The notes below the pieces were generated by a model. The model did no database searches. It worked only from the letters and a program-made list of their open reading frames with translations, and was not told the DNA's origin. This document shows, one piece after another, positions 10,378-18,460 of a DNA stretch of 64,000 nt. This stretch comes from Calothrix sp. NIES-3974 (GTDB lineage Bacteria > Cyanobacteriota > Cyanobacteriia > Cyanobacteriales > Nostocaceae). The translations under genes and the position numbers were made by a program. Where the stretch lies: NCBI RefSeq assembly GCF_002368395.1, contig NZ_AP018254.1, positions 2,356,001-2,420,000 on the forward strand, written 5' to 3'. How positions within the stretch are numbered: position 1 is the first letter of the stretch; every line of letters starts with the position of its first letter.

Positions 10378-11375
10378 AAGCAGTAAGAATAATAGTATTT
10401 TTTCAGTATTTGCTAAAGTAGTCTATGTGAATATTTTACGGACACAATTATAAGTGTAATTTCATACTGAAGCCACCAGGAGAAGCAGAGCGCTCCATAA
10501 TCCGGCACTTGGATAAGTTAATTTTTTGTTATTCTACCTTGCAATACGCAATAAAACTTTAATAAACAAATATTTTTATTTAAATTATTTAAAAAATAAG
10601 TTTAGGTTAATTTATGGTTAAAAATAGCTTAAGCGACGTTGTGGTTGGTGACGGGTAGTCTTTTCCGTATTTACCCTGGTTTAACTAGTTTGTGTCATTA
10701 ATAATTGAATCTCTGCGTTTTTTCGGTTTTGAAAGAAAATCTTCTCCGAGTTTTTACTGGTTTTTGATGGATTAGGGAATAATCTTATTCTTTGAGGGGG
10801 AAAAGTCAGTGTTTTTTCGGGTATTCATTTGATAACTGTTTATACAGCAATCCGATTTAAGTCGTGAAAAATAGTGTACCGTTGACTGATGATTGATGAC
10901 TGGTGACTGTTAACCGTTAACAACCCTACATGTGAGATGTAAGATTTCAAAAATCCTGCTCGGACTGCTGTAAATTGTTTGCTAACTAGATAAAAAATTA
11001 TTGTTTTAGATGTTTGATTTGTGTGTTTATACTGTTATATAACACTGGGATTGTGAGAATGCATAGAAAGATAATTAATTTTGACTTCACGAGAGCAGCT
11101 AATAATAAAAAATCATTAAGAGGCAAAGTTTTGATAAATCCAGTGGAATGGTATGGACAAGTAAAAATCACTTGCTTAAACTGAAAGGGTAATAAGGCGG
11201 CTAACAAAACCAGTCAAAGGTAAAATAATCGGGAAAATATCTATCAATCGAAAGCAGAGATTAAGTAGTGATTCTAAGGGGAATAAATCTAATCTAAGGG
11301 GAATAAAAGAAATATTTCCAGATTACTTAATCTTCATAATAATCAGGAGTTTGTAATTAATTTTTAATTCCAAAG
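10378..11375. other. 1-kb AT-rich intergenic region upstream of the PEP-CTERM gene
   Basis: No gene supported; a 69-codon reverse frame at 10998-11207 lacks a start context and family resemblance. Contents: a MITE-like repeat (10844-10971) and, close to the next gene, two copies of TCTAAGGGGAATAAA (about 11271-11285 and 11293-11307). The latter pair could be a regulatory direct repeat, but this is inference. Confidence 0.45.
10844..10971. repeat. MITE-like repeat with ACAGCAATCCGA ends (family C, copy 1)
   Basis: The left end ACAGCAATCCGA is mirrored by CTCGGACTGCTGT at the right. The interior CAACCCTACATGTGAGATGT and the right arm recur at 43011-43106. No ORF is inside. Confidence 0.5.
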
Positions 11376-12158
11376 ATGAAGGATGCAAACAAAATGTTAG
11401 CAATTAAAAACTCAACTACAGCAAAAGTATTTTTCGGATTAGGATTAGCAGCAGTTGGATTAATCAGCGCTCCTTCCTCTGCAAGTGCTGTATCTTTTAC
11501 CGCGCTTAGTGGCTACACAGATACAGATTTTAATAATGGGATTCTGACGGGTAAATTCAGTGAATTATTTGTTGCTGAAGGTCGGATTGGTGATAATCGG
11601 GCACAAGCAGGTAATCAAGAATTTAGTATCAACAATCCAATTGTACCCAATAGTAATAATACTGGTTTAGTTGGAGGTACACCAATTACTGTTGGCAACA
11701 GAGTTTGGACAAGTGGTGAATTTGTCGATTTTACTTTGAGTTACGATGGAAATAATGTTAGCTATATTTTGGGCGGTCAAACTTTAAGTGCAAGTGTAAT
11801 TGGAAAGGCAACTGATATTTATTTACGTACCCGTGCAGCAAACAATAGTTCCGTATTTCTAAATAACTTGTTTTTGAATGGTGTTTCTGTTGGTAGCACA
11901 TCTTCGACAGGAGTTGGAGGTAGTGATATTGATTATTTCAAAATTAGTGGTTTAACTCAACCTTTTACTTTGACTGGTCAGGCTAAATTTGAGTGGACTG
12001 GAAATCCTCCAAGAAATTCGGCTTTAGCATTTCAAATTAAAGTGATGAATACGAAGAAAACACCAGAACCTGGGACATTAGGAGCAATGATGATTTTTGG
12101 TTTTGGAAGTATGGTTTATGCGCGACGGAAGAAAGGTTTAGTGACTGTAAATAAATAA
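11376..12158 (+). CDS. PEP-CTERM sorting domain protein
   Basis: A 260-residue secreted protein. The N-terminal signal peptide (KVFFGLGLAAVGLISAPSSA, cleavage near ASA-VS about residue 38) is followed by a beta-rich, Asn/Gly-rich body and a C-terminal sorting tail: TPEPGTLGAMMIFGFGSMVY then ARRKKG. This PEP motif, membrane helix and basic end is the substrate signature for exosortase, which anchors or releases proteins at the outer surface, often in exopolysaccharide producers. Two starts are possible (Met1 or Met7); MLAIKNSTTAK gives a more normal signal peptide. No exosortase gene lies in this window. The body belongs to no family I can name. Confidence 0.85.
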   Translation: MKDANKMLAIKNSTTAKVFFGLGLAAVGLISAPSSASAVSFTALSGYTDTDFNNGILTGKFSELFVAEGRIGDNRAQAGNQEFSINNPIVPNSNNTGLVGGTPITVGNRVWTSGEFVDFTLSYDGNNVSYILGGQTLSASVIGKATDIYLRTRAANNSSVFLNNLFLNGVSVGSTSSTGVGGSDIDYFKISGLTQPFTLTGQAKFEWTGNPPRNSALAFQIKVMNTKKTPEPGTLGAMMIFGFGSMVYARRKKGLVTVNK

Positions 12159-12407
12159 GCTGGAAAAGATGTAATAGGGATTTAATATGTTTATAGACGT
12201 AGCGATTGATAAGAATAATTGCTGCGTCTTTATATTCATGACTTATACGGCTGTCACAGTACGCTATGAATAAATTTGAACCTAGCAATAGGACTTTTAG
12301 TATTATGTATCTAACAGATAAATCATGGTAGTTGTGTAAGTTATAAATTTTTAAAAAACTAATATTATGATATTTAAAAACATGGTTTAATATTACTTTT
12401 GAATAAA

Positions 12408-13508
12408 TTATGCTAGGGGTAGACAAAAACGGAACTTACTACCAACATTTAACTGGCTTTCTACTTCAATTTTGCCGCCTTGTAGTTCTACCAAACATTT
12501 AGTAATAGCTAAACCAATACCCGTACCACCAAAATTGCGATCGCGTGATTTATCGGCTCGCCAAAATCGTTCAAATACGTGGGGTAAATCATCGGCTGCG
12601 ATACCGATTCCCGTATCCTCAATCGTAATCCAAAGATAATTTTTATCCCTATGGGCGCTAACTATAATTTTGCCAGCAGGTGTATAACGGATTGCATTGC
12701 CAATCAGATTAATTAATATCTGTTCCACCCGGTCAATATCAGCCATCACTACAGGTAAATTCCCTGGAGATTGTAATTCTAGGGTTGGTCCATCTTCTAA
12801 TAATTGCTCTCGAAATTTAATTACCAGAGATACTAATAAGGGTTGTAAATTAATTGGTTTCGCTTGAATTGGTAAATAACCAGCCTCCGCTTTAGAAAGT
12901 TCCTGCAAATCATTAACTAATCTTTCTAAACGTTTTGTTTCCCGAATTAATTGTATATATATCTGAGGATTTGGCTCTTGATTGCCATCAGCTAATTCTT
13001 CTAAATATCCCCGCATGACCGTCAATGGTGTGCGGAGTTCATGACTCATATCACTAATTAAATCACGACGACGACTTTCAATATTTTGGATACTATCCGC
13101 CATGCGATTAAAACTGTAGCTCAGTTGACGAAATTCCGGAATATCTGAAGGCGGTAAACGGGTATCAAATTTTCCTGCGGCAAATTCCTGGGTGATTTTT
13201 TCCATCTCGCTTAAGCGTTGTAGAATCCGTTGACATACCCACCAACTCAAACCACCAGCAGTTGTTGCACCAACTAATACTGACCAAAACGTGCTACGTC
13301 GCCATGCTAACTCAAATCCTTGCACCAATTCACCGCGAATACCAACTAACCTCATCCCCCGGCTTTCTAGATGTTGTAAATGCAACACAAAGAACTGCGG
13401 TGAAAAAATCCGACTCATCACCACCAAGCTTGCAACTCCCACCACCATGACAACTAAATGGGAGAGAAATAAACGGGAAGCGAGGGATAGGGATTTGATG
13501 CGATACAT
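12408..13508 (-). CDS. HAMP-domain sensor histidine kinase (orphan)
   Basis: A membrane sensor kinase of 366 residues. The first membrane segment is about 11-33, a short extracytoplasmic loop of about 40 residues follows, then a second membrane segment about 74-92, HAMP linker (about 92-143), dimerisation/phosphoacceptor box DMSHELRTPLTVMRGYLE with His156, N box (LINLIGNAIRYTP), G1 DTGIGIAADD and G2 GGTGIGLAI. All catalytic boxes are intact. The kinase is full length for the short class that usually pairs with an OmpR-type regulator, but no regulator is adjacent. It is transcribed divergently from the His-rich protein gene 105 bp away, which may be its regulatory target (inference). Confidence 0.93.
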   Translation of the reverse strand: MYRIKSLSLASRLFLSHLVVMVVGVASLVVMSRIFSPQFFVLHLQHLESRGMRLVGIRGELVQGFELAWRRSTFWSVLVGATTAGGLSWWVCQRILQRLSEMEKITQEFAAGKFDTRLPPSDIPEFRQLSYSFNRMADSIQNIESRRRDLISDMSHELRTPLTVMRGYLEELADGNQEPNPQIYIQLIRETKRLERLVNDLQELSKAEAGYLPIQAKPINLQPLLVSLVIKFREQLLEDGPTLELQSPGNLPVVMADIDRVEQILINLIGNAIRYTPAGKIIVSAHRDKNYLWITIEDTGIGIAADDLPHVFERFWRADKSRDRNFGGTGIGLAITKCLVELQGGKIEVESQLNVGSKFRFCLPLA

Positions 13509-13613
13509 TTTTCTCCTTACGAATTCTAGCTAGTAGGATGGATTTGATTGCTACGACAGGATGTCTTTTGACAAGTATGACGATTGATCATAACTTCTGG
13601 ATGCCAATAGTTT

Positions 13614-14105
13614 TTGCGAGTCATGAGAATCCAACCGATTATTCTGTGTACAACATTATGTGCAACTAGCCTCGCTGTTTCAATACTTGCTGGACGCAGT
13701 TTCGCTGATACCAATACCCATCCCCCCCACCATCAATCAACACCTAGAGGGAATCGCAAACATCACCACCATGAACAAATTACGATTCCCCCCGGTCAAC
13801 CAGTTCCCACAATTAAGTTATCTGTGACACCGGACGCAAAAAAAGGTTGGAATTTGCAAGCACAGGTGACTAATTTCCGCTTTGCTCCTGAATCTGTCAA
13901 TACCAACCCCCGCTTGGGGGAAGGACACGCTCATATTTACATCAACGATCGCAAACTGACTCGTTTGTATAGTTCTTGGTACTATATCGAGCAACTTCCC
14001 CCTGGGAAAAACAGGATCAAAGTGACTTTAAATGCTAATAATCACGCTGATTTTGTTCATAATGGGAAAGCGATCGCAGATACGGTGATCGTCGAAGTCA
14101 AGTAA
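13614..14105 (+). CDS. His-rich periplasmic protein of unknown family
   Basis: 163 residues with a signal peptide (IQPIILCTTLCATSLAVSIL, cleavage after SFA about residue 32). The mature N-terminus carries a histidine cluster (THPPHH, then KHHHHEQ), which could bind a metal such as copper, nickel or zinc. The C-terminal part (GEGHAHIYINDRK, LPPGKNRIKVTLNANNHADF) looks like an Ig-like or cupredoxin-like beta domain with further His. The following membrane protein begins 19 nt downstream, so the two are probably co-transcribed. Metal handling is inferred from composition and context only. Confidence 0.7.
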   Translation: MRVMRIQPIILCTTLCATSLAVSILAGRSFADTNTHPPHHQSTPRGNRKHHHHEQITIPPGQPVPTIKLSVTPDAKKGWNLQAQVTNFRFAPESVNTNPRLGEGHAHIYINDRKLTRLYSSWYYIEQLPPGKNRIKVTLNANNHADFVHNGKAIADTVIVEVK

Positions 14106-14124
14106 CTTTTCTTTCCTATTAATT

Positions 14125-15306
14125 ATGCTTGATCTCTGGCTAATTTTCCTGTTGGGATTTCTGGGTAGTTTTGGCCATTGTTTGGGGATGTGTGGTCCCC
14201 TTGCGGTGGCTTTTTCCCTATCTGGTCAGAATCAAACTCGGTGGGATAATCTACGTTTTCAAATTCTCCTCAATTTGGGAAGAGTAATAAGTTATACCCT
14301 GGTTGGTGCAGCTATTGGTGGAGTGGGTGCGGTAGTGCTTGCGAGTGGACAAATCGCTGGAATTGGTAGTGATATTCGTCGGTGGCTAGCTATTATTACG
14401 GGTTTAATGCTGATTTGGTTTGGTTTACAACAAATTAATCCCAATTTATTACCCGTTATTCCCTTTCTCCATCCCCTGATTCAAGGTAAACTGCACCAGC
14501 GACTGGGACAGCAAATGACCAATCTATCGACCCAAATCCGGTGGTGGACACCTGCTTTATTGGGAATGCTGTGGGGATTGATACCATGTGGTTTTTTATA
14601 CGCTGCCCAAATTAAAGCGGCGGAACGGGGGGATTGGCGACATGGGGCTATCACCATGTTAGCCTTTGGATTGGGGACCGCACCGATAATGTTGGGGGTA
14701 GGTGGGTCGGCATCATTTTTGAGTCAGGAACGGCGCAGTCAATTGTTTAGAATGGGTGGATGGGTGACATTAACGATAGGGATTATCACCCTATGGCGGA
14801 CAGATGCGATGGTAGACTATACCGGACATAGTGCGATCGCTCTACTAATTTTAGCTTTGATTGCCCGTCCTGTTGCTCGGTGGTGGGGAACCCTGTTAAA
14901 ATACCGTCGGGGCTTAGGTGTGGGTGCTTATGTGTTGGCATTAGCCCATACAGCCCACATGTTAGACCACTCCCTCGCTTGGAATTGGCAAGGGTTTCTG
15001 TTTTTACCGCTAAATTGGCAAGTTGGTATCGCTGCTGGTTTTGTGGCGTTAGGATTAATGACACCTGCGGCAGTCACAAGTTTTGACCGATTACAGTTAA
15101 AATTGGGTAAACGGTGGCGACAGTTACATTTGTTGAGTGTACCAGCCTTGATTTTGGCAGCAATACATACGATTTTGAGTGGTTCCCGTTATTTGGGTAC
15201 CTTTACAGTTAGTTGGGTGAATCAATTAGCTGTATTATCTTTGGTAGTCATTGTGGTGGGTGTTTTGATTATTCGGCGATTAAGTCCTGAACAAAGCCGT
15301 TTCTAG
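14125..15306 (+). CDS. TauE/SafE (UreH-like) membrane domain fused to a ferric-reductase-like domain
   Basis: 393 residues, almost entirely membrane helices. The N-terminal half (about 1-230) matches the UreH/DsbD-like branch annotated as sulfite exporter TauE/SafE: LLGFLGSFGHCLGMCGPLAV with the Met-Cys-Gly-Pro motif and a second LGMLWGLIPCGFLYAA cysteine helix. That branch handles metals or carries reductant across the membrane. The C-terminal half (about 243-393) has the pattern of ferric reductase/MsrQ-type heme-binding domains: RRGLGVGAYVLALAHTAH, a conserved W-RQLHLLSVPALILAAIH helix. His263, His266 and later His are candidate heme ligands. The pairing suggests metal reduction coupled to transport. 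The start ATG is 19 nt after the His-rich gene. Confidence 0.75.
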   Translation: MLDLWLIFLLGFLGSFGHCLGMCGPLAVAFSLSGQNQTRWDNLRFQILLNLGRVISYTLVGAAIGGVGAVVLASGQIAGIGSDIRRWLAIITGLMLIWFGLQQINPNLLPVIPFLHPLIQGKLHQRLGQQMTNLSTQIRWWTPALLGMLWGLIPCGFLYAAQIKAAERGDWRHGAITMLAFGLGTAPIMLGVGGSASFLSQERRSQLFRMGGWVTLTIGIITLWRTDAMVDYTGHSAIALLILALIARPVARWWGTLLKYRRGLGVGAYVLALAHTAHMLDHSLAWNWQGFLFLPLNWQVGIAAGFVALGLMTPAAVTSFDRLQLKLGKRWRQLHLLSVPALILAAIHTILSGSRYLGTFTVSWVNQLAVLSLVVIVVGVLIIRRLSPEQSRF

Positions 15307-15409
15307 TACCGCATTGCGTAAATATGCCTACCATTTCCCTGACTCCCATGCTTTGCGTGGGAGTCTAAGGATGCGAGAGCTAAGAGGGTATTTATTAAAT
15401 AAATCTTGA
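15307..15409. other. Short spacer before the kinase remnant
   Basis: Carries a small inverted repeat (GACTCCCATGCTTTGCGTGG / GAGTC around 15341-15366) that could act as a hairpin downstream of the fused membrane protein gene. Nothing else is seen. Confidence 0.3.
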
Positions 15410-15649
15410 GCAGTTTCAGAAGTTACAAATTCTGGAAATTCCACCCAGTCCATCGTGATTGGAACACCCGGTTTTATGCCAATGGAACAATCCGTGGGGA
15501 GACCTGTATTTTCCAGTGATATATATAGCTTGGGACTAACAGCAATTTAGTTGCTCACCGGTAAAACACCCTATGAATTGCCAACAAATCCAGCAACAGG
15601 TGAAATTCTCTGGCTAATTTTCAATCCGATGTCAAATTACAAGCAATAG
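15410..15649 (+). pseudogene. Ser/Thr protein kinase remnant (activation loop to helix F region)
   Basis: One frame reads STQSIVIGTPGFMPMEQSVG, then RPVFSSDIYSLGLTAI, an internal TAG at 15548-15550, then LLTGKTPYELPTNPATGEIL and W. This is the activation segment (GTPGFMP...EQ), the DIYSLG subdomain IX block and the following helix of cyanobacterial PknB-type kinases. The ATP-binding and catalytic loop subdomains are missing upstream, and kinase homology stops at GEILW (about 15621). Past that point the sequence belongs in another frame to a beta-lactamase-like hydrolase. It is clearly dead. Confidence 0.8.
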
Positions 15650-16518
15650 TTAATGATTTAGTGAAAAAGGCTAAATCGAGTAATTTGGCTATTAATAAAT
15701 TATCAATTACATTAATAGACTTAAATACAAATACCATCGCTGGCTATCAACAAGAAACTCCTCGATATCCTGCTAGTATAGCTAAATTATTTTGGTTAGT
15801 AATTCTGCAATCAAAAATTTATAATGCCTCCCTTCCTGTTGATGAAGATTTACAAACAGATATAGAGGAAATGATAATTAAATCAGATAATGATGCTGCT
15901 AGTAAAATAGTTGATCGGCTAACTAATGCTCCTAGTCAGGGAAAGTTAGCAAAAGACGAATATCAAAAATGGAAAAAGAAACGGGACAGCCTCAATACTT
16001 TTTTTAGTCAAGCTGGTTACACCAAGATTAATATTAACCAAAAAACCTTTCCAATAGTTTATCATTACGGCAAGACTATACCAGAACCCCAGGGAAGTGA
16101 TGCACAGATACGTGGTGATAATCCTCAGCAACCGATTCGGAATCAATTAACATCATTCGCTACTGCTAGATTGATGTCTGAAATTGTTACTAATCAAGCT
16201 GTTTCTACCTCTGCAAGTGAAGTAATGAAAGGTTTATTAAATAGGGATTTACAATATTGGCAAAAACAACCATTCAATCCAGAAGAATTTCATCCAGTGA
16301 AAAACTTTATTGGCGAATCATTACCAGCAGATAGGGTGAGATTTTTTTCTAAAGCTGGTTGGACAACTAATTCTCGACAAGAAGTTGCATATGTGGAAAC
16401 ACTAGATGGAAAGACTAGATATGTAATTGCCATTTTTGGAGATGATAAAAGCTATGCTAAAAGTCAAGATATTTTCCCGCAATTATCGTATCTGGTTTTT
16501 CAAAGAATGGTTAAATAA
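15604..16518 (+). pseudogene. N-terminally truncated class A beta-lactamase-like serine hydrolase
   Basis: The serine hydrolase frame begins right after an in-frame TGA (15601-15603) as NSLANFQSDVKLQAIVNDLV and runs to 16518. The only plausible start is a GTG at 15661 (285 residues). The active-site motifs are intact: S-x-x-K in YPASIAKLFW (Ser39, Lys42 counted from the GTG), SDN (75-77) and the KTG-equivalent SKAGWTT near 233. Cyanobacterial relatives carry an N-terminal signal or membrane anchor ahead of this domain; here it is replaced by kinase debris. If translated, it would be cytoplasmic and probably useless as a cell-wall or beta-lactam enzyme. It could also be called a small intact gene, so status is uncertain. 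Confidence 0.65.
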
Positions 16519-16769
16519 TATTTTAAGTGAATTTTAATCCGAACTTCACCCTAAGCAAAAAGGAGCTAATACCATTTCACAGAAATCGTGATAGATTTTC
16601 TCCTTTTGCTTCCCCTACTCCCTCTGCATCCCTGCTTCCCGTCAGGTATCAACTCTATGATAAAAAGGTATAAATGATTTCTAGAGCAAAATTAACCCCG
16701 TCTTTCGAATTATCTACGGTAATCATTCCCCCATTTTCGCTGCTTTAATGCCTTCCCTTTGCCTCGACC
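16519..16769. other. Spacer with MITE family D copy
   Basis: Holds the MITE-like repeat at 16569-16671. The remaining bases show no recognisable gene. Confidence 0.4.
16569..16671. repeat. MITE-like repeat with ATACCATTTCAC ends (family D, copy 1)
   Basis: Begins ATACCATTTCAC and ends AAAAAGGTAT, with the shared block TCAGGTATCAACTC near the right end. It is the most diverged of four copies in the window (others 47365-47451, 60551-60637, 62998-63090) and contains an inserted CTCCCTCTGC patch. Confidence 0.6.
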
Positions 16770-16985
16770 AAGTGTCATCCGGAATATCCTGAAGGCATTG
16801 ACCAACAGACGATTTTAGTTGTACCTAACGCCGAAGCCAGTTTGACACCTATTTCTTCCAGAATTGGAGGGGTGGTGATTGAAACTGGTGGACGACTCTC
16901 CCATGATGCTATCCTAACTATGGGAATACGGCATACCCAGCATTGCTAATATGCAAAATGCAATTTGGATTCTTCAGATATGGAC
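16770..16985 (+). pseudogene. PEP-utilising enzyme (PPDK/PpsA-type swivelling domain) remnant
   Basis: The frame from 16770 reads YPEGIDQQTILVVPNAEASL, then TPISSRIGGVVIETGGRLSH and DAI. This is the phosphohistidine domain of PEP synthase-like proteins, where ETGGxLSH holds the phosphorylated His. It runs off into a TAA at 16947-16949. A +1 frame restores the family continuation EYGIPSIANMQNA (from about 16923), so a frameshift is visible. Both flanks of the original gene are gone. Confidence 0.75.
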
Positions 16986-17222
16986 AAATGACTGTCAACC
17001 CTTAACAGTCAACAACCCTACGCCTAAGATTTGACAAACCTTCAACCGATGGCTATAGGTGTTTTCTCCGCAACATTTCCGGAGTTAGATTCAACAACCT
17101 TGTAGAAACAAGAGGATGCATTCACACAGCAACAAAGTGGTTACTAGCTAGTTTTTTCTAGCAAACCAAAGAAGTAAACATACCAGCTAAGAGAATGCGA
17201 TATACAAGGAGATGCCCCTATT
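16986..17222. other. Leader region of the repeat-protein gene
   Basis: Contains a fragment related to repeat family C (TCAACAACCCTACGCCTAAG, about 17008-17027) and a small hairpin CTAGCTAGTTTTTTCTAGC (about 17146-17164). A strong ribosome binding site AAGGAG lies at 17206-17211, 11 nt before the ATG at 17223. Confidence 0.5.
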
Positions 17223-18152
17223 ATGACACGTCTAGCTAAATCTTCAGGCGATATTTCAGGGATAGAAAATAACGAACAGAACCTTTTACCAAATATCCGT
17301 AACATTATTGTTATGGAAGATAATAGTGATTTAGTGGATACGGAAGATTCAAATCGAGTTAATGTCAGTGATGTATTAATTCTGTTGTCCCATCGTTCTA
17401 CTAGTGACAATCATAAAACATCTGCAAACACAGAAGAAACTGTTGAGAAAGAAAGTTTTACTCAAAGCCAAGATAATGATTTCACCATAGACGAACAAGA
17501 ACAGATATTTCAAGAAATTCGTCACGCAATTAGCTTGTTATCCCGTCGTCCTGCACCTCCAGTCAAAAATCAACCCAAATCTTCCGAATCTGGTGCAACT
17601 CGCACAACCAAAAGTCATAATTTAAATCCTGTAAATCAAATTAATCAAATTATTGATTCTGAAGCAGACGAAGATTTTCAACTTTTAACATCGACATTTG
17701 CAAATATTTTAACCCTAATGTCCCGTCGTCCAGCTCCACCTGTACGAACTAGTCCGAAAACATCGGAACCTGGTGCAACTCGGTCAGGTAAAAGTCAGAA
17801 AATGGTAGTTCCAACGTCGTCAATTGAGCAACAGGGGGATGATTTCGTTACAGAAGATGAAGATTTTCTACTCTTAACATCGACATTTGCGAATATTTTA
17901 ACCCTAATGTCCCGTCGTCCGGTTCCACCTGTACGGACTAGTCCGAAAACATCGGAATCCGGTGCAACTCGGATGAGAAGCACCCGCAGTTTGAAGATGG
18001 ATTTATTATCGGAGTCAGAAGATAATATTGATGTGATTAAATCTACTTTCTTGAATTTATTGACAATGGTGTCACGTCATCCCTATTCCCTAATTGCTGC
18101 TCAGGAAGATACATTATGGTCTAATGCTGTACGTGTTTATCGGATTCGATAG
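17223..18152 (+). CDS. Protein of about 60-residue repeats with SRRPAPPV cores, unknown family
   Basis: 309 residues, hydrophilic, with no signal peptide. Three clear units and one degenerate unit share an acidic lead (EDEDFxLLTSTFANILTL), a short basic/proline core (MSRRPAPPV) and a Ser/Thr-rich tail (RTSPKTSEPGATR). Cores lie at about residues 106, 166 and 229; the last, SRHPYS, is at about 283. At DNA level units 2 and 3 are 189 nt apart and nearly identical, units 1 and 2 are 180 nt apart, so recent tandem duplication is evident. A good AAGGAG site supports the start. I do not recognise the family. No processing enzyme or partner is adjacent, and the next gene (PRC-barrel/DUF2382) starts 308 nt later. 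Confidence 0.75.
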   Translation: MTRLAKSSGDISGIENNEQNLLPNIRNIIVMEDNSDLVDTEDSNRVNVSDVLILLSHRSTSDNHKTSANTEETVEKESFTQSQDNDFTIDEQEQIFQEIRHAISLLSRRPAPPVKNQPKSSESGATRTTKSHNLNPVNQINQIIDSEADEDFQLLTSTFANILTLMSRRPAPPVRTSPKTSEPGATRSGKSQKMVVPTSSIEQQGDDFVTEDEDFLLLTSTFANILTLMSRRPVPPVRTSPKTSESGATRMRSTRSLKMDLLSESEDNIDVIKSTFLNLLTMVSRHPYSLIAAQEDTLWSNAVRVYRIR

Positions 18153-18460
18153 CTTCAATAGCCAAAAAATTCCTCCATCTATCGGGTGGGTTACGAAGTC
18201 CGTAACCCACCATTATTTATTGGGTAATATATTTTGTGGTATTCCCTTATCAAATTGCATATAACTAATGATATATCAGAGCCAAAAAAATATAAATTAT
18301 ATACTTCATCAGTTAGAACAACTTCTCCGATAAATCTTTTAGAGTAGTAATTGTTGATGCTAATTAGTCCAGGAATTGCCCTTGGACTAAATTGATTTGA
18401 TTTAGTTGCATACAACTAGTCCAATCAATTAAATTTCAATTCTACATCGGAGAAAAATCA
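18153..18460. other. Intergenic region upstream of the PRC-barrel gene
   Basis: Starts with a palindrome GGGTGGGTTACGAAGTCCGT / AACCCACC (18184-18210) that can form a hairpin right after the repeat-protein gene, a possible terminator. The remainder is AT-rich with no supported ORF. Confidence 0.4.

Noticed and set aside
12037-12426. Reverse 129-codon frame overlapping the PEP-CTERM gene and kinase end
   Set aside because: It overlaps two confident genes and is AT-driven sequence.
13614-15306. Copper-regulatory copMRS operon
   Set aside because: There is no DUF305 CopM protein and no response regulator, and the His-rich protein is of another type.
17223-18152. CRISPR-like or tandem-repeat array reading of the repeated DNA
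   Set aside because: Periodicity is 180-189 nt in multiples of three inside one open frame with a good ribosome site; it is a coding repeat. No CRISPR repeats were seen anywhere in the window.
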